Assembly: GCA_030407085.1 (NCBI GenBank)
Contig: CM059587.1
Location: 105,421,501 to 105,485,500 of the forward strand
From: Trichopria drosophilae
Lineage: Eukaryota; Arthropoda; Insecta; Hymenoptera; Diapriidae
Direction: 5' to 3'
DNA: 64,000 bases
The notes beneath the pieces were generated by a model. That model did not search any database. It was given only the letters and a program-made list of their open reading frames with translations, and was not told the origin of the DNA. A program made the position numbers and the translations under genes. This document shows positions 11,426 to 23,602 of this stretch, in pieces (the stretch's first letter is position 1; every line of letters starts with the position of its first letter).

Positions 11426-12745
11426 CCCATTAACCTCAAAAAGGACTCTTTTCCCGACTCAATTTCAATACAGAATTTCGTATCAAAATCGAAGTTAAAA
11501 AAAATTGAAAGGTACATATCCTAATATTTTCGAGGTTGCTTTTTTGAATGGCGAGGTCCATATTTGTCTAAAATTGTAATTTATATACAATTTTGCCACA
11601 AATAAATAAAAAATACGACTTCTTTCAAAGCAATTTTTTTTAATATTCAAGTTTTCTCCTGGATATCAGATTTAAAATGTATCACAATCGTGGACGCGAT
11701 GTCTAAACTTAAAATATATACGGTCAGTAAAGTAAAAAAATGTTTTGTTACAACAAAATGGCGGCTACAATGAGACATTTCGTTTTTAAACTTGCCATTT
11801 TTGTTTGTTTGCTAACTATAGACTTTAGAGAAATTTTTCTTAGAATAAAAATGTCTTAAAATTGTTAAAAGAATATCCTTAAATTTTTTGTCAGACTTAA
11901 TTGATACAATTCTTGATTTTAAAATTTTAAAAAATTAAAATTTTGAAAAACTTCATAAAAAAAAATCAGAAAAATTGTGAGAATATTCTTAAACTAATTC
12001 TAAAACATTTTTGTTCTGAGAAAATTTCCTCTAAAATGTAGTTTTTGAAAAAAAAAATTATTTTATTACTATAGGTAAATTCATTTGTCTTGCAACCTAG
12101 AAAACCGTAATAATTTTTTTCTTCGAGAAGTTCGAGAAGCACAGATTTTAGAGAAAATTTCCTTAGAAGAAAAATGTATTAGAATTAGTTTAAGAATACT
12201 CACAAATTTTTCTAGGCTTTTTGGATGACGTTTTCCAAAATTTTAATTTTTCAAATTTTCCAAAAAATCAAGAATTTTCTCAATGCAGTCTGAAAAAATT
12301 TGAGAATATTCTTTGACCAATTTTAACACATTTTTATTCTGGGAGAAATTTTTCTAAAGTCAATAGTTTTCGAGAAAATAATTTGCAAATGTAAAAACGA
12401 AATGTGTCATTGCGACCGCCATTTTGTTATATCAAAAATTTTTTTGGCTCTACTGTCCGTATTTATTTTAAATTTAGACTTCGCGTCCACGATTCTTATA
12501 CATTTTAGAGCATTTTAAGTCAGAGATAGGGAGAAAACTTGAGTATTAAAAAAAATAGCCTTGAAAAAAGTCGCATTTTTTAATATATAAATTATAATTT
12601 CAGACAAATATGGACCTTGTCATTAAAAAAAGCAACCTCGAAAATAATAGGATACGTACCTTTCAATTTTTTTTAACTTCGATTTTTATACGAAATTGTC
12701 TATTGAAATTTAGTCCGGAAAAGTGTCCATTTTGACGTTAATGGG
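11426..12745. mobile_element. TTAA foldback element, copy P2 (1320 bp)
   Basis: Flanked by TTAA on both sides (11422-11425 and 12746-12749), with ends CCCATTAACCTCAAAA and TTTTGACGTTAATGGG. Long imperfect arms extend several hundred bases inward: GTTAAAAAAAATTGAAAGG and ATATTTTCGAGGTTGCTTTTTT are mirrored near 12590-12690. The interior contains several smaller palindromes around TTTAGAGAAATTTTTCTTAGAA. No ORF. It shares arm sequence with copy P4 at 41907-43016. Confidence 0.8.
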
Positions 12746-12749
12746 TTAA

Positions 12750-15700
12750 CTTGTAATTTAAATTTTAAATGTAATCCAAAACCCATGAAAAATTGCTAAA
12801 TTTTTAGATTTAATTGAAAAAATCACTATTTTTAAAATCGATTTAATTTTTAAATAAATAAAATAAATTATAAACAAAATGGCCATTTCAGTTCAGTATA
12901 TTTATTTAAATTTTTTTTTTGCTTTGTATTGTTTATAATTTATTTTATTTATAAATATCCAGTTCATTACATCAAGACACTATTTTAATTAGTTTTTTAA
13001 TGTTATTTTCTATTTATATAAAACTTTTTAAAATCGTACAATTATTGGAACACGAACTCTAAAGTTATGAAACTACAAAATAAAATTTCGAAAAAATAAA
13101 TCCAAAATGGCGGTCGAAAGAGACCATTAACAAAGTAAACATTCATGATTTTTTAACTCAACTACAGTAATTTGTATGAAAAATTGTTATAGAAGTTATG
13201 TTTTGAATTACTCAAAAAATACGTGTAAACTTTTTCTTGGAAAAATACGTTGGAACTTTTGATTTTTTTGTGTGCACTTATTGCTTAGATCTTTATTAAT
13301 AACTTTTTATCGATAAAAGTTTTCATAAAGTCATTTATGTAGCAAAAAGTCAGAAATTTTTAAATTAGCCAAAAAATAAATAATTCCTCAATTTGTTATA
13401 TAAAAGTTTTCGTGTTATAAATACATAGTAATGTTTTAACATAATTCAAACATTTTTAACCATAAAAACAATTTCTAATCCCGAACACGTGGTGGTAGAT
13501 GCATTTTCTTTTTGTTTGTATTTTCTTCTTTTTCTTCGAAATAATTCAAAATAGCATTTTAAAATATCACTGTTTATAACAAGAAACATGACTTACGAAA
13601 ACTAAACATCTAAATGCTTGTATGAAACTGATTTATACTTTTATATAAGAAATACAGAAATGGTCTATTTTAGAAAAAAAACATTGACAGACAAAAATAT
13701 TTAAAAATCATTCGAGAAATAATCCTAAATTTTTTAAAGAATGTTTAGAGACGTTAGATTTTCGGGGTAGATTACTACTTTATTAACTGATGTATTTAGA
13801 ATCCCCTTAATGTAATTCTTCATGAAATAATGGATGATCAGAATTTGCGGGGGTACTGAGAGACCCCACACATAAATATTACATTTTTTCCCTTCTAAAA
13901 CTGCACTTTTCCAGCATTTTTTATCTTAAAAAGGCACAAGTTAAATTTTTAGGAAAAAATATTGAAAATTGGCTTTCATATTTCATTTTTTATACCGGGT
14001 ACCAATAATTTTTTTATCAAGATAATTTATCTACGCGGTAAAATGACACTTGGAGAGTAAGTATACAGTAATTTTGTTGAAACGAAATAACGAAAACTGT
14101 CTGCGCAGGACGATATTATTTTCGGATTGGGGTCTCTCACGACCCCACATGGCGCTTTGTGATATTTTTATATCGGTTGGCGCTTTAAGGGTTAATGTAT
14201 TCCAATATTTGTTTTTGGATATTAAAGTTGTGTTCAGTTTGATAAAGATTAATTGCTATTTTGAATCATTTTAAATGCAACATACTTATACGTTTGAGAT
14301 CTTCAGTATGAATGGAAAATAATTAAAACCTTAACAATATAATCTACCTTAATTCTTTACACGAAAGTATAATGACTCCTCTGTAAACGAGAACGAAGTA
14401 GATGAAGTTAAGTTTCTTATTAATTTTCTTCCCCATTAAACCTTTTCGGGGTTATTAGCAATTCAATTGCTTTTTCGGAAAATCACATGTCGTGTATATG
14501 ATGTGAATTTTATTTAATTCCATTGAATTCTGATATGGAACTTATCGAAATTGTGAATGAAACTTTTATTCCGCGTCATTTCATTCGATTACCTAACTTA
14601 ACAAAAAAAATATGCTTTGGTTGGAATTTTCAGGAATTAAAAATGGAATTTTTTATTCTGCGCAATTTTATTTCATTCTGTAACCTAACCTAAAATGTCC
14701 CTGTAAAAGTAAACAAAAATTGATAAGGTAGGAATTTGCACTAAAAACCGTAAATAAAAAGTGACTGATTTTTCGAAATTCGGGCTATGTGAGGGCAATT
14801 TTTTAATTACTATAGACGGTATTATAGAAAATTCCAAAGGCATTAATTGAGAACTGACTGCCTTTAAAAGCCTGAATTTTGACAATTTTATTCAGTGATC
14901 GTGAATTTACGTTTTTAGTGAAATTTCTTACTTTATTGGCGGACCACTTTGGAACCCCCTTAAGAAAAATTAAACATTTTTAATAATTTTTTTGTATTCA
15001 AAATATTGATCCCTGTTTTAAGGTTCTGACGAATTGAAAATTATGATATTCTATCATTCTTTATGAGTGTTCAAGAATAAATTTTAATTGATTTAAAAAT
15101 ATAAACCGAAATCTCAGGTTTCATCTTTTATAATTTTTACATTTTGCACTACATGACTTAATTAGCTTTTACGTTTTAACTGTGGTGTTTAATTAAAAGG
15201 GAACATTGTTTACTCTTCTTAATAAATATTTATTTATTCCTTTAGGAATTGATTATTGAAGATCTTCTGAAATAAAACTTAAAGGAAAGTTTTCACTTAG
15301 GAAAGAACGGAGAAGAAATTAAAGAATTTTATTCATTGATCTTCTGCAATACATAAAATAAATACAATAATATTCCATTCAAATTACTTTTAAAAAAACA
15401 CGTAGGGTGATGATTAGTATAACAAAAAATGTGCAACATTAATTTAAAAATCGGATTTTTTATTAAATATTAGTTTATTTAATATAATAAACTTATAATT
15501 AGTTTATTTAATATAATAATTTTATAATATTAGTTTATTAAAGTACATCCAGTAATAATCTCATTTTAAGCATTTTCCACAATTTGAGAAATTTTCAAGA
15601 TCGAAAAACTTTAGGGCACTCACTTAAAAAAATTACGTAATTAAAACAAATGAAATCACGTATCCCAAGTCATGACCCGATTTTTAAAAATAAGCTGTAT

Positions 15701-16031
15701 TCTTACAATTCACATAATTTACAAAAAATCACCTGATTTAAAAAAAATTAAAAAATGTTAAGTGTTTACATTGAAAAATTACGTGATTTGCAGGAAATAA
15801 GTTGATTTTTAAAAATCAAGTGAAAGTATCAGCTGCAACTTTTAATATTCATTTTAAATATATTTAAAAAACGCCTTACTATAAAATGGTGTCTTATAGA
15901 TTTTTTGTAAGACTGTATTATACATTTATAGTATTTCAAATAATAATTATTTAAAATTAACTTTGCACCTAAATGGTTTTGAATTTGTTTGTATCCGCGA
16001 CTGGTTTCACCGTCTATCCGCGAGTATCGTA
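12750..16031. other. Gene-poor AT-rich DNA with dispersed repeats
   Basis: No conserved coding sequence. Around 13849-14190 two copies of GAGAGACCCCA occur in inverted orientation, and a CTTTAAGGGTTAA end at about 14173-14185 resembles a TTAA-type terminus, but its partner end is not clear. The segment 14720-14930 resembles 24560-24680 (GTAGGAA..TTGCACT, AATTTCGAAATT.GGGCT), indicating another dispersed repeat. Confidence 0.45.
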
Positions 16032-16272
16032 GAGTCCCGGTATATTTGCGTGCTCGGCTTCTTGCCTTCTCCTCCCGTCTCCTTATATTTGTTAAAAGAA
16101 GGGGAGTACCGCTTCTCCCACTCTCCTCAGTTGCTTTACGTAGCAGGCCCTTCCTGAGGCCCCAGCGCGTAAGGTGGGGGAAAAGAGAGCGGCGACAGAC
16201 AAAAATAACGAGACGGAACTGGGCAAATATGCTGAGACGTAAATATAGCGAGACGCAAATATACCGGGACTC
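16032..16272. mobile_element. 241-bp MITE with perfect 20-bp inverted ends and TA target duplication
   Basis: Left end GAGTCCCGGTATATTTGCGT; right end is its exact complement ACGCAAATATACCGGGACTC. Flanking TA at 16030-16031 and 16273-16274. The interior is markedly more GC-rich than the surroundings. The short ORFs over it are not genes. Confidence 0.88.
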
Positions 16273-16479
16273 TATGGTACATAATTTACAATAATCTATA
16301 TAACGGATATCAACCGATTAAAAAGTCGATTACAAATTTTCTATCCATCTGAATTCGTTTATTTTTAGCAGGAAAAATCAAATTAATATCGTTAAGATTT
16401 ATTGGGAAATGTTAATATATATATATAACATTCGTTTTCTTCCAATACTATGCAGTGCATTGCGTGTACGTGCATATTA

Positions 16480-16696
16480 AACTGATTCACAGACGAGTCG
16501 GCACGATCAGCTGATCACCATGACCTTCTTCAGAAGTAAGATTCGAAAACACCGAAAATTTTTATCTCTCGAGTTTCTCAACGAATGTGCGTAAAAATAG
16601 ACGTAAAGCATAATCTTCGGTAATCTTTTAGAGAGAAGAAGAGAGACTGCAAAAAACAGAAACAAAATTTAACAATAAAACTGTCAGATAAAAAAG
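16480..16696 (+). promoter_or_regulatory. Probable promoter / 5' UTR region of the SDR gene
   Basis: Two good donor-like sequences (AGAA|GTAAGATTC at about 16532 and AAAAAG|GTAAGATGCG at about 16696) precede an acceptor TTTGTAG at 16913, which leads into the coding exon by way of stop-containing leader sequence. This suggests a non-coding first exon. The exact start is unknown. Confidence 0.3.
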
Positions 16697-16939
16697 GTAA
16701 GATGCGTTGGAATTCAGTATGTAAACAGCATTTTGGAGTCGTTGAATTACTAACCATCTATTTGTTTATATACATTTTCCTTTCAGAAGCTCCATTGTAT
16801 ATTCTTGTTTTCCTAGTTTGACTTTGGAAATGGTTAATTCAGTACACCCAATGCGAAGAAATAGTGTTCGTAATAAATTTTATTGATAAGTTTGTATTTA
16901 AATTTGTAGGCTAAATCGAAGTACTTGACACCACCAAAG

Positions 16940-18183
16940 ATGTTGCTTCGAATATATTCTTTGGTTATTTTGGCATTGGACCTTTCTATGCTCCTTATTG
17001 GAATTTGGTTTGCCGTTCTCATGGCAATATACAGAACCTTCCGCCCCCCTGGATTAAAAAATGTTCAGGGTGAAGTTGCCATGGTACAGTCGCTAAATAA
17101 ATTCCATTTAAATAACCAATAGTTCGTGGTATTAAAAAAAAGAATTGCACATCTAAATATTTGTAGGTGGTTGGTGCAGGTAGAGGTGTCGGTAAAGAAA
17201 TTGCCATTCAACTTTCGCAACTTGGAGTTTCAGTAGCTTGTGTTGACGTCAATACTGAAAACTGCGAGGCAACAGCTCAAAGAGCTTTTCAGTTATCTGG
17301 TGTAGCTAGACCTTACACTTGCGACGTTACAGACCAAGAACAAGTTACTCAAACAGTCGAAGCTGCTCGGTCTGAACTTGGCGAAATTACAATGCTTTTT
17401 CACTGCTGCGGAGTGCCTAGTCCTCGAGCATTGAGTCAGGATCTACTTGAGATTCGACACACTATGGAGGTTTCTGTTCTTAGCCACTTTTGGGTAATAC
17501 TCGTAACAGCAATTTAGTAAATTCGAGTTTTTGTAAAGAATACATTAACGATGAATTTCTAGTTATTGGACTCTATTCTGCCAGGAATGCAAAGAGTAGG
17601 CAGAGGTCACGTTGTTGCTTTATCCTCAGTAGCTGGTTTATCTGGAGGTTCCAGTCGAGGTGGAAGAGTACCACTCTCCACTGCTCAGTTTGCAGTTCAA
17701 GGTTTAGCCGAATCGCTGCATAATGAGTTTCGACACTCAAATACTAATGTTCTTGTGACATTGGTTCATGTGTATCCCTTCATCGTTAGTGCAGAAGTTG
17801 CAAAAGATATTCGATTTAGGTAAACTTTTTTTTTGTAAAAAAACTATAAATAGAGTTTTAAAAATATTTCTCTATTAGTAAAAAATTATATTCTAGAATA
17901 CCAAGTTACTTTGGAACAATACCAGCAACCGAGGCAGCTCGTAGAATTATAGACGGAGTGAGAAGAAATTATTCAGAGTTTAGCGTACCTGGATATCTGT
18001 TGTACTTGGGCTTAATTTTAAGGTATTTTTATGTACAATTGGATACTAAAGTATGATACATTATAACCAAAACATTTTTATGTTTAAATAACACAAATGT
18101 AACTTAAATCTTTCAGAATTCTTCCGAAGAAAGCTTCCTTCATGCTACGAGATTTACTTGATACTGGTGTTGATTTTGGGTGA
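16940..18183 (+). CDS. Membrane-anchored short-chain dehydrogenase/reductase (SDR16C / 17-beta-HSD-like) with degenerate active site
   Basis: Model: join of 16940-17083, 17167-17493, 17563-17819, 17897-18022 and 18117-18183, 306 residues, all introns short and GT-AG. Residues 1-30 form an N-terminal membrane segment, as in ER and lipid-droplet SDRs. The Rossmann motif is kept at residues 51-57 (GAGRGVG), followed by VDV at about 75-77 and CDV at 100-102. The normal NNAG is HCCG (127-130). The catalytic Asn position is Ser151 ([10 protein letters not shown]), Ser179 (VVALSS) is present, but the YxxxK motif reads LSTAQ, so Tyr becomes Leu195 and Lys becomes Gln199. The fold, and probably nucleotide binding, look intact while three of four catalytic residues are gone, so ordinary oxidoreductase activity is unlikely. 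The start was chosen as the first ATG before the membrane segment. Confidence 0.88.
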
Positions 18184-18472
18184 TGCAGTTTTTCCAAGAT
18201 ATTTTAAGATATCTCCTCTCTTTTTAGTAAGGTCCGAGGTATGCTAGTTTGGTTTGTACTGTTATCAAAGTGCAGCAACCTTGAATTTTGTGCATTTAAA
18301 AATACATTTTGCTACCAAGTTTTGCTATAAAGTTTGTTGTGTTTAATAATTTTGTAGCAAATATGATTTTGAGAGCTATACATACTGCCGATTGTATATT
18401 TTTTATAAGATATCATATAGAGTTTATGTATTTTTGTACAAAATGTTTATATGTAATACATATGTATGATAA

Positions 18473-18478
18473 CAAATA
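18473..18478 (+). terminator. Candidate polyadenylation signal of the SDR gene
   Basis: AATAAA about 290 bp after the stop codon in AT-rich trailer sequence. Confidence 0.35.
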
Positions 18479-18856
18479 AATACCTAGTAAACAAAAATTT
18501 ATTTAAAATGTCAATTGTTCCCTTCATTAATATTCAGCAAATATTCAACTGAAGATAAATGTTATGTTACTTTCTTGCTAATATTGTATTTATATTTTCT
18601 CTAAATCGTCAAATAAAATAATATTGTTCTGTGTTTGTTTAACGAGTACTTGAGTCTTAGTGTTTAATGACGAATTTTTTTTAATATATTTTGATACGGT
18701 ATGTGGTGATTAATTTATCGTTACCTTTTTTCAGAAATAGCGAAACTAACGTTTTAAAAATAACCAAAATGTAACAATTCTAATATTGCTACTAGTATTT
18801 AATTATTGTTTGGCATTTTTAATTAAAAATTACAGAATTAAATTAAAAATAAACAT

Positions 18857-19885
18857 GCTATGTACAAATTTATCTACATTTTTCGTGGCTTCATACAGAA
18901 AGCGCATATTTCTGATTGTTTTTTTATTTTAATTGACCAAACATACCAAGAAATAATACTTCTATTAAATTTTATTAATTTTTATATTGCAATCAATTTC
19001 TTTACAATTGATTTAGTAATGAAATCTTTAATACTTTCTAATAATAAAGTGTATGGATATTGCGAATAGTATTAAAACAACAGATAAATAGATTGCGGCA
19101 AGAAATAGTTGTAAACTTTTATTGTCAATTAATATAAAAGTAATTATAATTACTTTTATCTGAAGAGGGCTACAATCCGAGAGCTGAAACGACATATTTT
19201 TATTTTTAATTTTATTCCATAATTTTTAATTAAAAACCTTCTTTTTTCTTCCTTTTATATGGTGACCTTTTTTAAACACTACTCATACAATATTATTTAC
19301 AAGGGTCGAGAAATTCTATTAATTATTAAATTGTTTAGGATTGCCAAGATTATTAAGTAATAAGTTTGTTTATTTGCTGCAGTTGACTATAAAAGTTTAC
19401 AACTATTTCTTGCATAATCTGTTGTTTTAATATTATTCGCAATTTCCCTGTACTTTATTATTGGAAAGCATTAAAGATTTCATTACGAAATGAATAAAAT
19501 TTAATAGAAGTTGTTAGCAGGGTTGTTTCATGCGAATAATATTAAATTATTCAATGTAAATTAATTTATTTATAAAAGTCAAACTTAGCGGATAATTACA
19601 ATGTGATTCGGAATTGTAACAAAAACGCGAGAGAAAGTTACACAACGCTGGGTAACGCAAGACTATTGAAAATTGCTCCGACTCTGGATTGTATTGAGTG
19701 ACGAGTTAGATTAAAATGACGTTCCTTATCGAAATAATAATTAGAAATTGAGAAAATAATAACAGAAGTATTATTTCTTGGTGTGTTCGGTCAATTAAAA
19801 TAAAAATAGAACAAAAAATAATCAGAAATATGCGCTTTCTATATATGAAGTCACGAAGAATGTAGATAAATTTGTACGTAGCTGG
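18857..19885. repeat. Large inverted repeat between the SDR gene and mRpL48, right arm interrupted
   Basis: The left arm (about 18857-19135) contains ACAAATTTATCTACATTTTT, AAGCGCATATTTCTGATT and TAGTTGTAAACTTTTAT. The matching complements lie in two blocks, about 19385-19515 and about 19735-19885, separated by about 220 bp of unrelated sequence. The arms even give mirrored spurious ORFs. The loop holds a perfect small palindrome near 19137-19160 (AAAAGTAATTATAATTACTTTT). No transposase. Confidence 0.75.
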
Positions 19886-20628
19886 TATTTGTACTATCGC
19901 TGCACCAAATTCTAATTTCATACAGATCGGTATATCAAGGTTAGTCTGTAAAGCAACTCTGCGAATCTGTGGCGCCTTTTGGCATTACTGTATCGTCATT
20001 TTCTTTTGTATCATTTTGTGTTTATATTTTGTATTGCCAACAAAGACGATTATTATTATTATTATTAAATATGCAAATAACACTTATATAAATACTATTA
20101 AATTTTATAATTTTAAGTGGTTGTTTACATGCAACCAATTATTTGATAAAAATTAATAGCGATTTCCCATAGATGAAGACAGATAATAAAGGAAATATCT
20201 GTGGTACATTAAAAATTCTGTGTTTGGATGAAGACAATAAAATATCCTTACAAATGGATTGGAAAACAAATAGTTAAAACAGTTTGATTACGATAATTAG
20301 AATGAACTAATTCTAATTTAAAAAAAAAGGTTGCTTAGCAACTGATGTGTGATTTGAGTTTTTTAATAAAAAAAATGTATGAATAAACTTGTAAATTGAC
20401 TTGACATCTTATTAATATTAATAATAGTTCAAAATTATGTTGTAATCGACAATAAATATGGGAAAATCGAATTTAAAATACAAAATTGAATAAAGTTAAT
20501 TTAAGTTAATGCAATACATATCTATTTCTTCATATTATTAGGTATTTACTAAACTGTTGTTAAATTATCGAATGTTTTGTAAACTAAGATTATTGTAAAT
20601 ATAAAAAAATTACTTACATCAAATGTAT

Positions 20629-20920
20629 ACAGTAGTCCTTCTCTTATTCTAACTTTTTCTCTTATTCTAATTTTTTCATTTCCTCTAATCTAATTTCATG
20701 CATGCAAAATAACCTAAAAAAACTCTTTTTAAAAACAAAAACATTTAACAATAAGTCAGTTCGGTTATCTGTCTAATAAATAATATTGTGTAAATTAACA
20801 TTGATGTAAAAACCCCTCACAAGATCCTAGAAAAGTGCAAACGTTTTTGGCGGCAAATTAGAATACGAAAAGGAGACGCCATCTTGCCCGTCTGGACAAA
20901 TTGGAATAAGAGAAGGGCTG
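20629..20920. mobile_element. 292-bp MITE, CAGTAG family, TA flanks
   Basis: Left end CAGTAGTCCTTCTCTTATTC, right end the complement of CAGCCCTTCTCTTATTCCAA, flanked by TA. It lies about 180 bp upstream of the mRpL48 start codon, so it occupies the probable promoter region. Related to the nested pair at 23603-24115. Confidence 0.75.
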
Positions 20921-21099
20921 TAGTGGAAAATCTGGTGATTCTAGAGAATAATGCATCGCGGCCCTAGGGAAATTCGTAAAAGACATGGCAACATTGCCCG
21001 AAAGTCGTAAACAGTCGTAAACTTAATAAGTCAATAATAAATTCGATATCATTAATAAAAACAATCTACTAAATATTTTCAATTATCGAAAACTAAATA

Positions 21100-21931
21100 A
21101 TGATGTCATTACGAGTTTTGAAAAAAGTATGCTATGAACAATTATATAATTAATAATCATAATGTATTATATAACCTCAAAACTTTGTTTATAAAATAAT
21201 ATCGCATTGTTTATTCTAATACAATATCAAAAATTATCATTTGTTTTTACTACATTTATTTATGAATATTGTCATTAATTTCAAATTTGTTTAATAGATT
21301 GTGGCACCAAATCGATGCTCCAATTTAATTGGTTTGCAGACGAGATTCTCCAGCTTGTTTGAACCTGATTATTTAAATGTAAGTAAATATTTTCACTTGA
21401 GACACTTCGTCTACTGAAATATTTTTAATTCTATACTACAGGTAGGAAAATCGGACATTCCACAATACCCTACCTTGAATGTTCAAATTCGAGCTTATGA
21501 CTTTCCGATATTGGAAAGTTACCATAGGTTTGTCAACAAAATTGCTACGCAAATGGACTTTGATGTCGAAGACAGGTAAATTACTATTATAAATTTGTTA
21601 TTTCTAAGTTTTTCGAAATGTTAAGTTTCTTAATGTTTATTTTAGTTGGGCAATGCCTCCTAGAGAATACAAAATTGGTAAATACAAGCCTGAATCCACA
21701 GTCGTTGTTTCTGAATATCGATTGTCTCTATTCGAGCGAAACATGCAGTTGTCAAATGTTTCTTCCATTAAATATCCAATATTCTTACGAATGTTGCAAG
21801 CGGCTTTACCTGAGGGAGTAATGTTGGATATTGATAACTTTGATCCTGCTAAAGAGGCACGTAGATATGTACCTGATACAATGCTGCTTGGTTTGAAAGC
21901 AGAATTGGAAAATATTGGAAATAGAAAGTAA
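21100..21931 (+). CDS. mRpL48: Large mitoribosomal subunit protein mL48
   Basis: Protein of the mitochondrial large ribosomal subunit carrying an S10-like fold. Model: join of 21100-21126, 21298-21378, 21442-21575 and 21646-21931, 175 residues. A short basic N-terminus (MMSLRVLKK) leads into RCSNLIGLQTRFSSLFEPDYL, a plausible import presequence. The core follows: LNVQIRAYDFPILESYHRFV, then VEDSWAMPP, LSLFERNMQLSNV, and LRMLQAALPEGVMLDI near the C-terminus. The S10-type pairing of LNIQ.RAYD..LLESY and LLR.LQAALPEGV is diagnostic to me for mL48. All introns are GT-AG. The first exon is only nine codons (donor AAA|GTATGC) and is the least certain element. A possible AATAAA follows the stop within a few bases (21934-21939). 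Confidence 0.87.
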
Positions 21932-22538
21932 AATAAATTTTTGTTAATAATAGACAATAATTAACAAACTTTATTTGTAAAAATATGTATAAAGAAATGT
22001 ATATAATAAGTAAATATTGCTACAATTTGTATAGTGTAGTTTCAATGGTGAATTTATTAATTTCTTACCTTAGTTATATATATATTAAAACGGCTTTTAA
22101 AATTGAGTTTTGTATGTTCAACCGTATAAAAGACTTTGACATATCATCTACTTGGGTACCATATTTTATTTTATTTGTAACTATTGTATCAAACAATTTA
22201 GAAACAACAGCCCTGCTTAGAAAAACGGATAGAAATTGATAGGATTGCAAGTCAATCCGCTTGCGTCCTGTTTTCTAAACGTATTATTTTAATCATTGTT
22301 TATCCGAATATTGGATAGAGAAACAATACATTTACATCCAACTGATTTATGAAAAGTTCCAATCCGGATCCATCCTGTTCCATCCGCAAATGATGAGTAT
22401 GCCAAATTAATACTTATCTATCCGAAATCTACCATGTACAAGTTTATCATGTTCCATCCGTTTCATTTTTATCCAATTCTTTCCATTTATTGTCCGTACT
22501 AAATGTAATACATTTCTATCCGATCTCTTGATGACAAG

Positions 22539-22757
22539 ATTGGATAGGATCTGTATACGATTAGTGGACAGATACGGATAAGATAGAGTCTTCGGATGAA
22601 AGTGGAAAGGATTGACATTCAACCGATAGGATACAAATGGATAGAATTGCACATTTCAGTTTCGGATGATACAGTGGATAAGATTGGATAGGATCTGTAT
22701 ACGATTAGTGGATGGATACGGATAAGATAGTGTCTTCGGATGAAAGTGGAAAGAATG
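22539..22757. repeat. Two direct copies of a 77-bp unit, period about 141 bp
   Basis: Both copies start AAGATTGGATAGGATCTGTA and end CTTCGGATGAAAGTGGAAAG, with only a few differences (for example GTGGACAG against GTGGATGG). They lie inside the wider ATCCG-rich block. Confidence 0.85.
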
Positions 22758-23344
22758 TGTATCCGTTAGGTCGGATGAAAATGAATGAACTTAGTGGTTT
22801 TTATAGATTCTTACAAAATTGCATTAAGTTGTAATACTTTTTACGGATATTTTCGGATAATTATGAGTGTATTGAATAGAAACGTATTGAAATGGATAGA
22901 AATGATCGAATTTCGGATAACATATTTCTATACATACGCGTTCATTCCTATCTGTGTTTTTAAGAGAGATTGGACTTATGTTTATCACTATTTTCAAAAA
23001 TTAGAGCGACATATAAGATTTTATATGACACATGCACGATAATATACATATTCATGCATGTACAGGACACAAGTTGCATATTATGGCATAGTAAAGTCAG
23101 CGGGAAAATAATAGCATATTATGAAACTAGTGCGTAAAAGTTGATTCTACGAATGCGAATGGTAATCACATTCGCAGAATAAACATATTTTATACGATAT
23201 TTTATGTCACTTGAGTGCGTAAAATGCGACCGAAAAATGTCAAAAGTGTGTAAAATAGCATTTTACGATTCGAATGGCATAAAGTACTTTATTTTCACTA
23301 GGGAAAATAAAACGTGATTCAGAAGACAATAACCAGCATATGTA

Positions 23345-23430
23345 CAGTGGAACCTCGGTAGGACGTCTAATAGTGACTGACCACGTGGTCTCGACCTGGT
23401 ATTTTTGGCCCAATTGACCAGGTCGAGACC
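23345..23430. repeat. Transposon-like end plus perfect 14-bp hairpin
   Basis: TA followed by CAGTGGAACCTCGGTAGGAC at 23345 looks like the left end of a pogo/Tigger-type element; I did not find its right end. Just downstream GGTCTCGACCTGGT (23387-23400) pairs perfectly with ACCAGGTCGAGACC (23417-23430). A diverged version of the same words recurs at 24393-24450. Confidence 0.5.
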
Positions 23431-23602
23431 ATGAGGGATTCTCGAGTTTCTAACCTACTGAAATATTTTTTCTGACAAAAATAAATGCATAAAATGTTTG
23501 CGTTTACTATTTTCTTAGTAACTATTAACGTCTGCAAAGAATTGCTTAAGTATTTGTTTGAACTAAACCCGCGTTTATCAATGTGCCTTCTACACTTGAG
23601 TA

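Larger units (their letters stand above)
21940..23600. other. Intergenic DNA rich in GGATAGGAT/ATCCG repeats
   Basis: From about 22200 to 22930 the sequence is made of variations of GGATAG, ATCCG and ATCCAT in both orientations, including the direct repeat at 22539-22757. A GGTCTCGACCTGGT hairpin follows at 23387-23430. No gene is recognised; the ORFs here are composed of repeat sequence. Confidence 0.5.

Noticed and set aside
15963..16294. Overlapping ORFs of 64 and 101 codons in a GC-richer patch
   Set aside because: They lie across the 241-bp MITE with perfect inverted ends; the coding look comes from the element's composition.
18860..19921. Plus-strand ORF at 18860 and minus-strand ORF at 19706 encoding similar peptides
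   Set aside because: They are mirror images in the two arms of an inverted repeat, not two related genes.
20944..21030. ATGGCAACATTGCCC at 20985 as the mRpL48 start exon
   Set aside because: Its frame stops after 11 codons and candidate donors are out of phase with exon 2; the exon at 21100-21126 fits phase 0.
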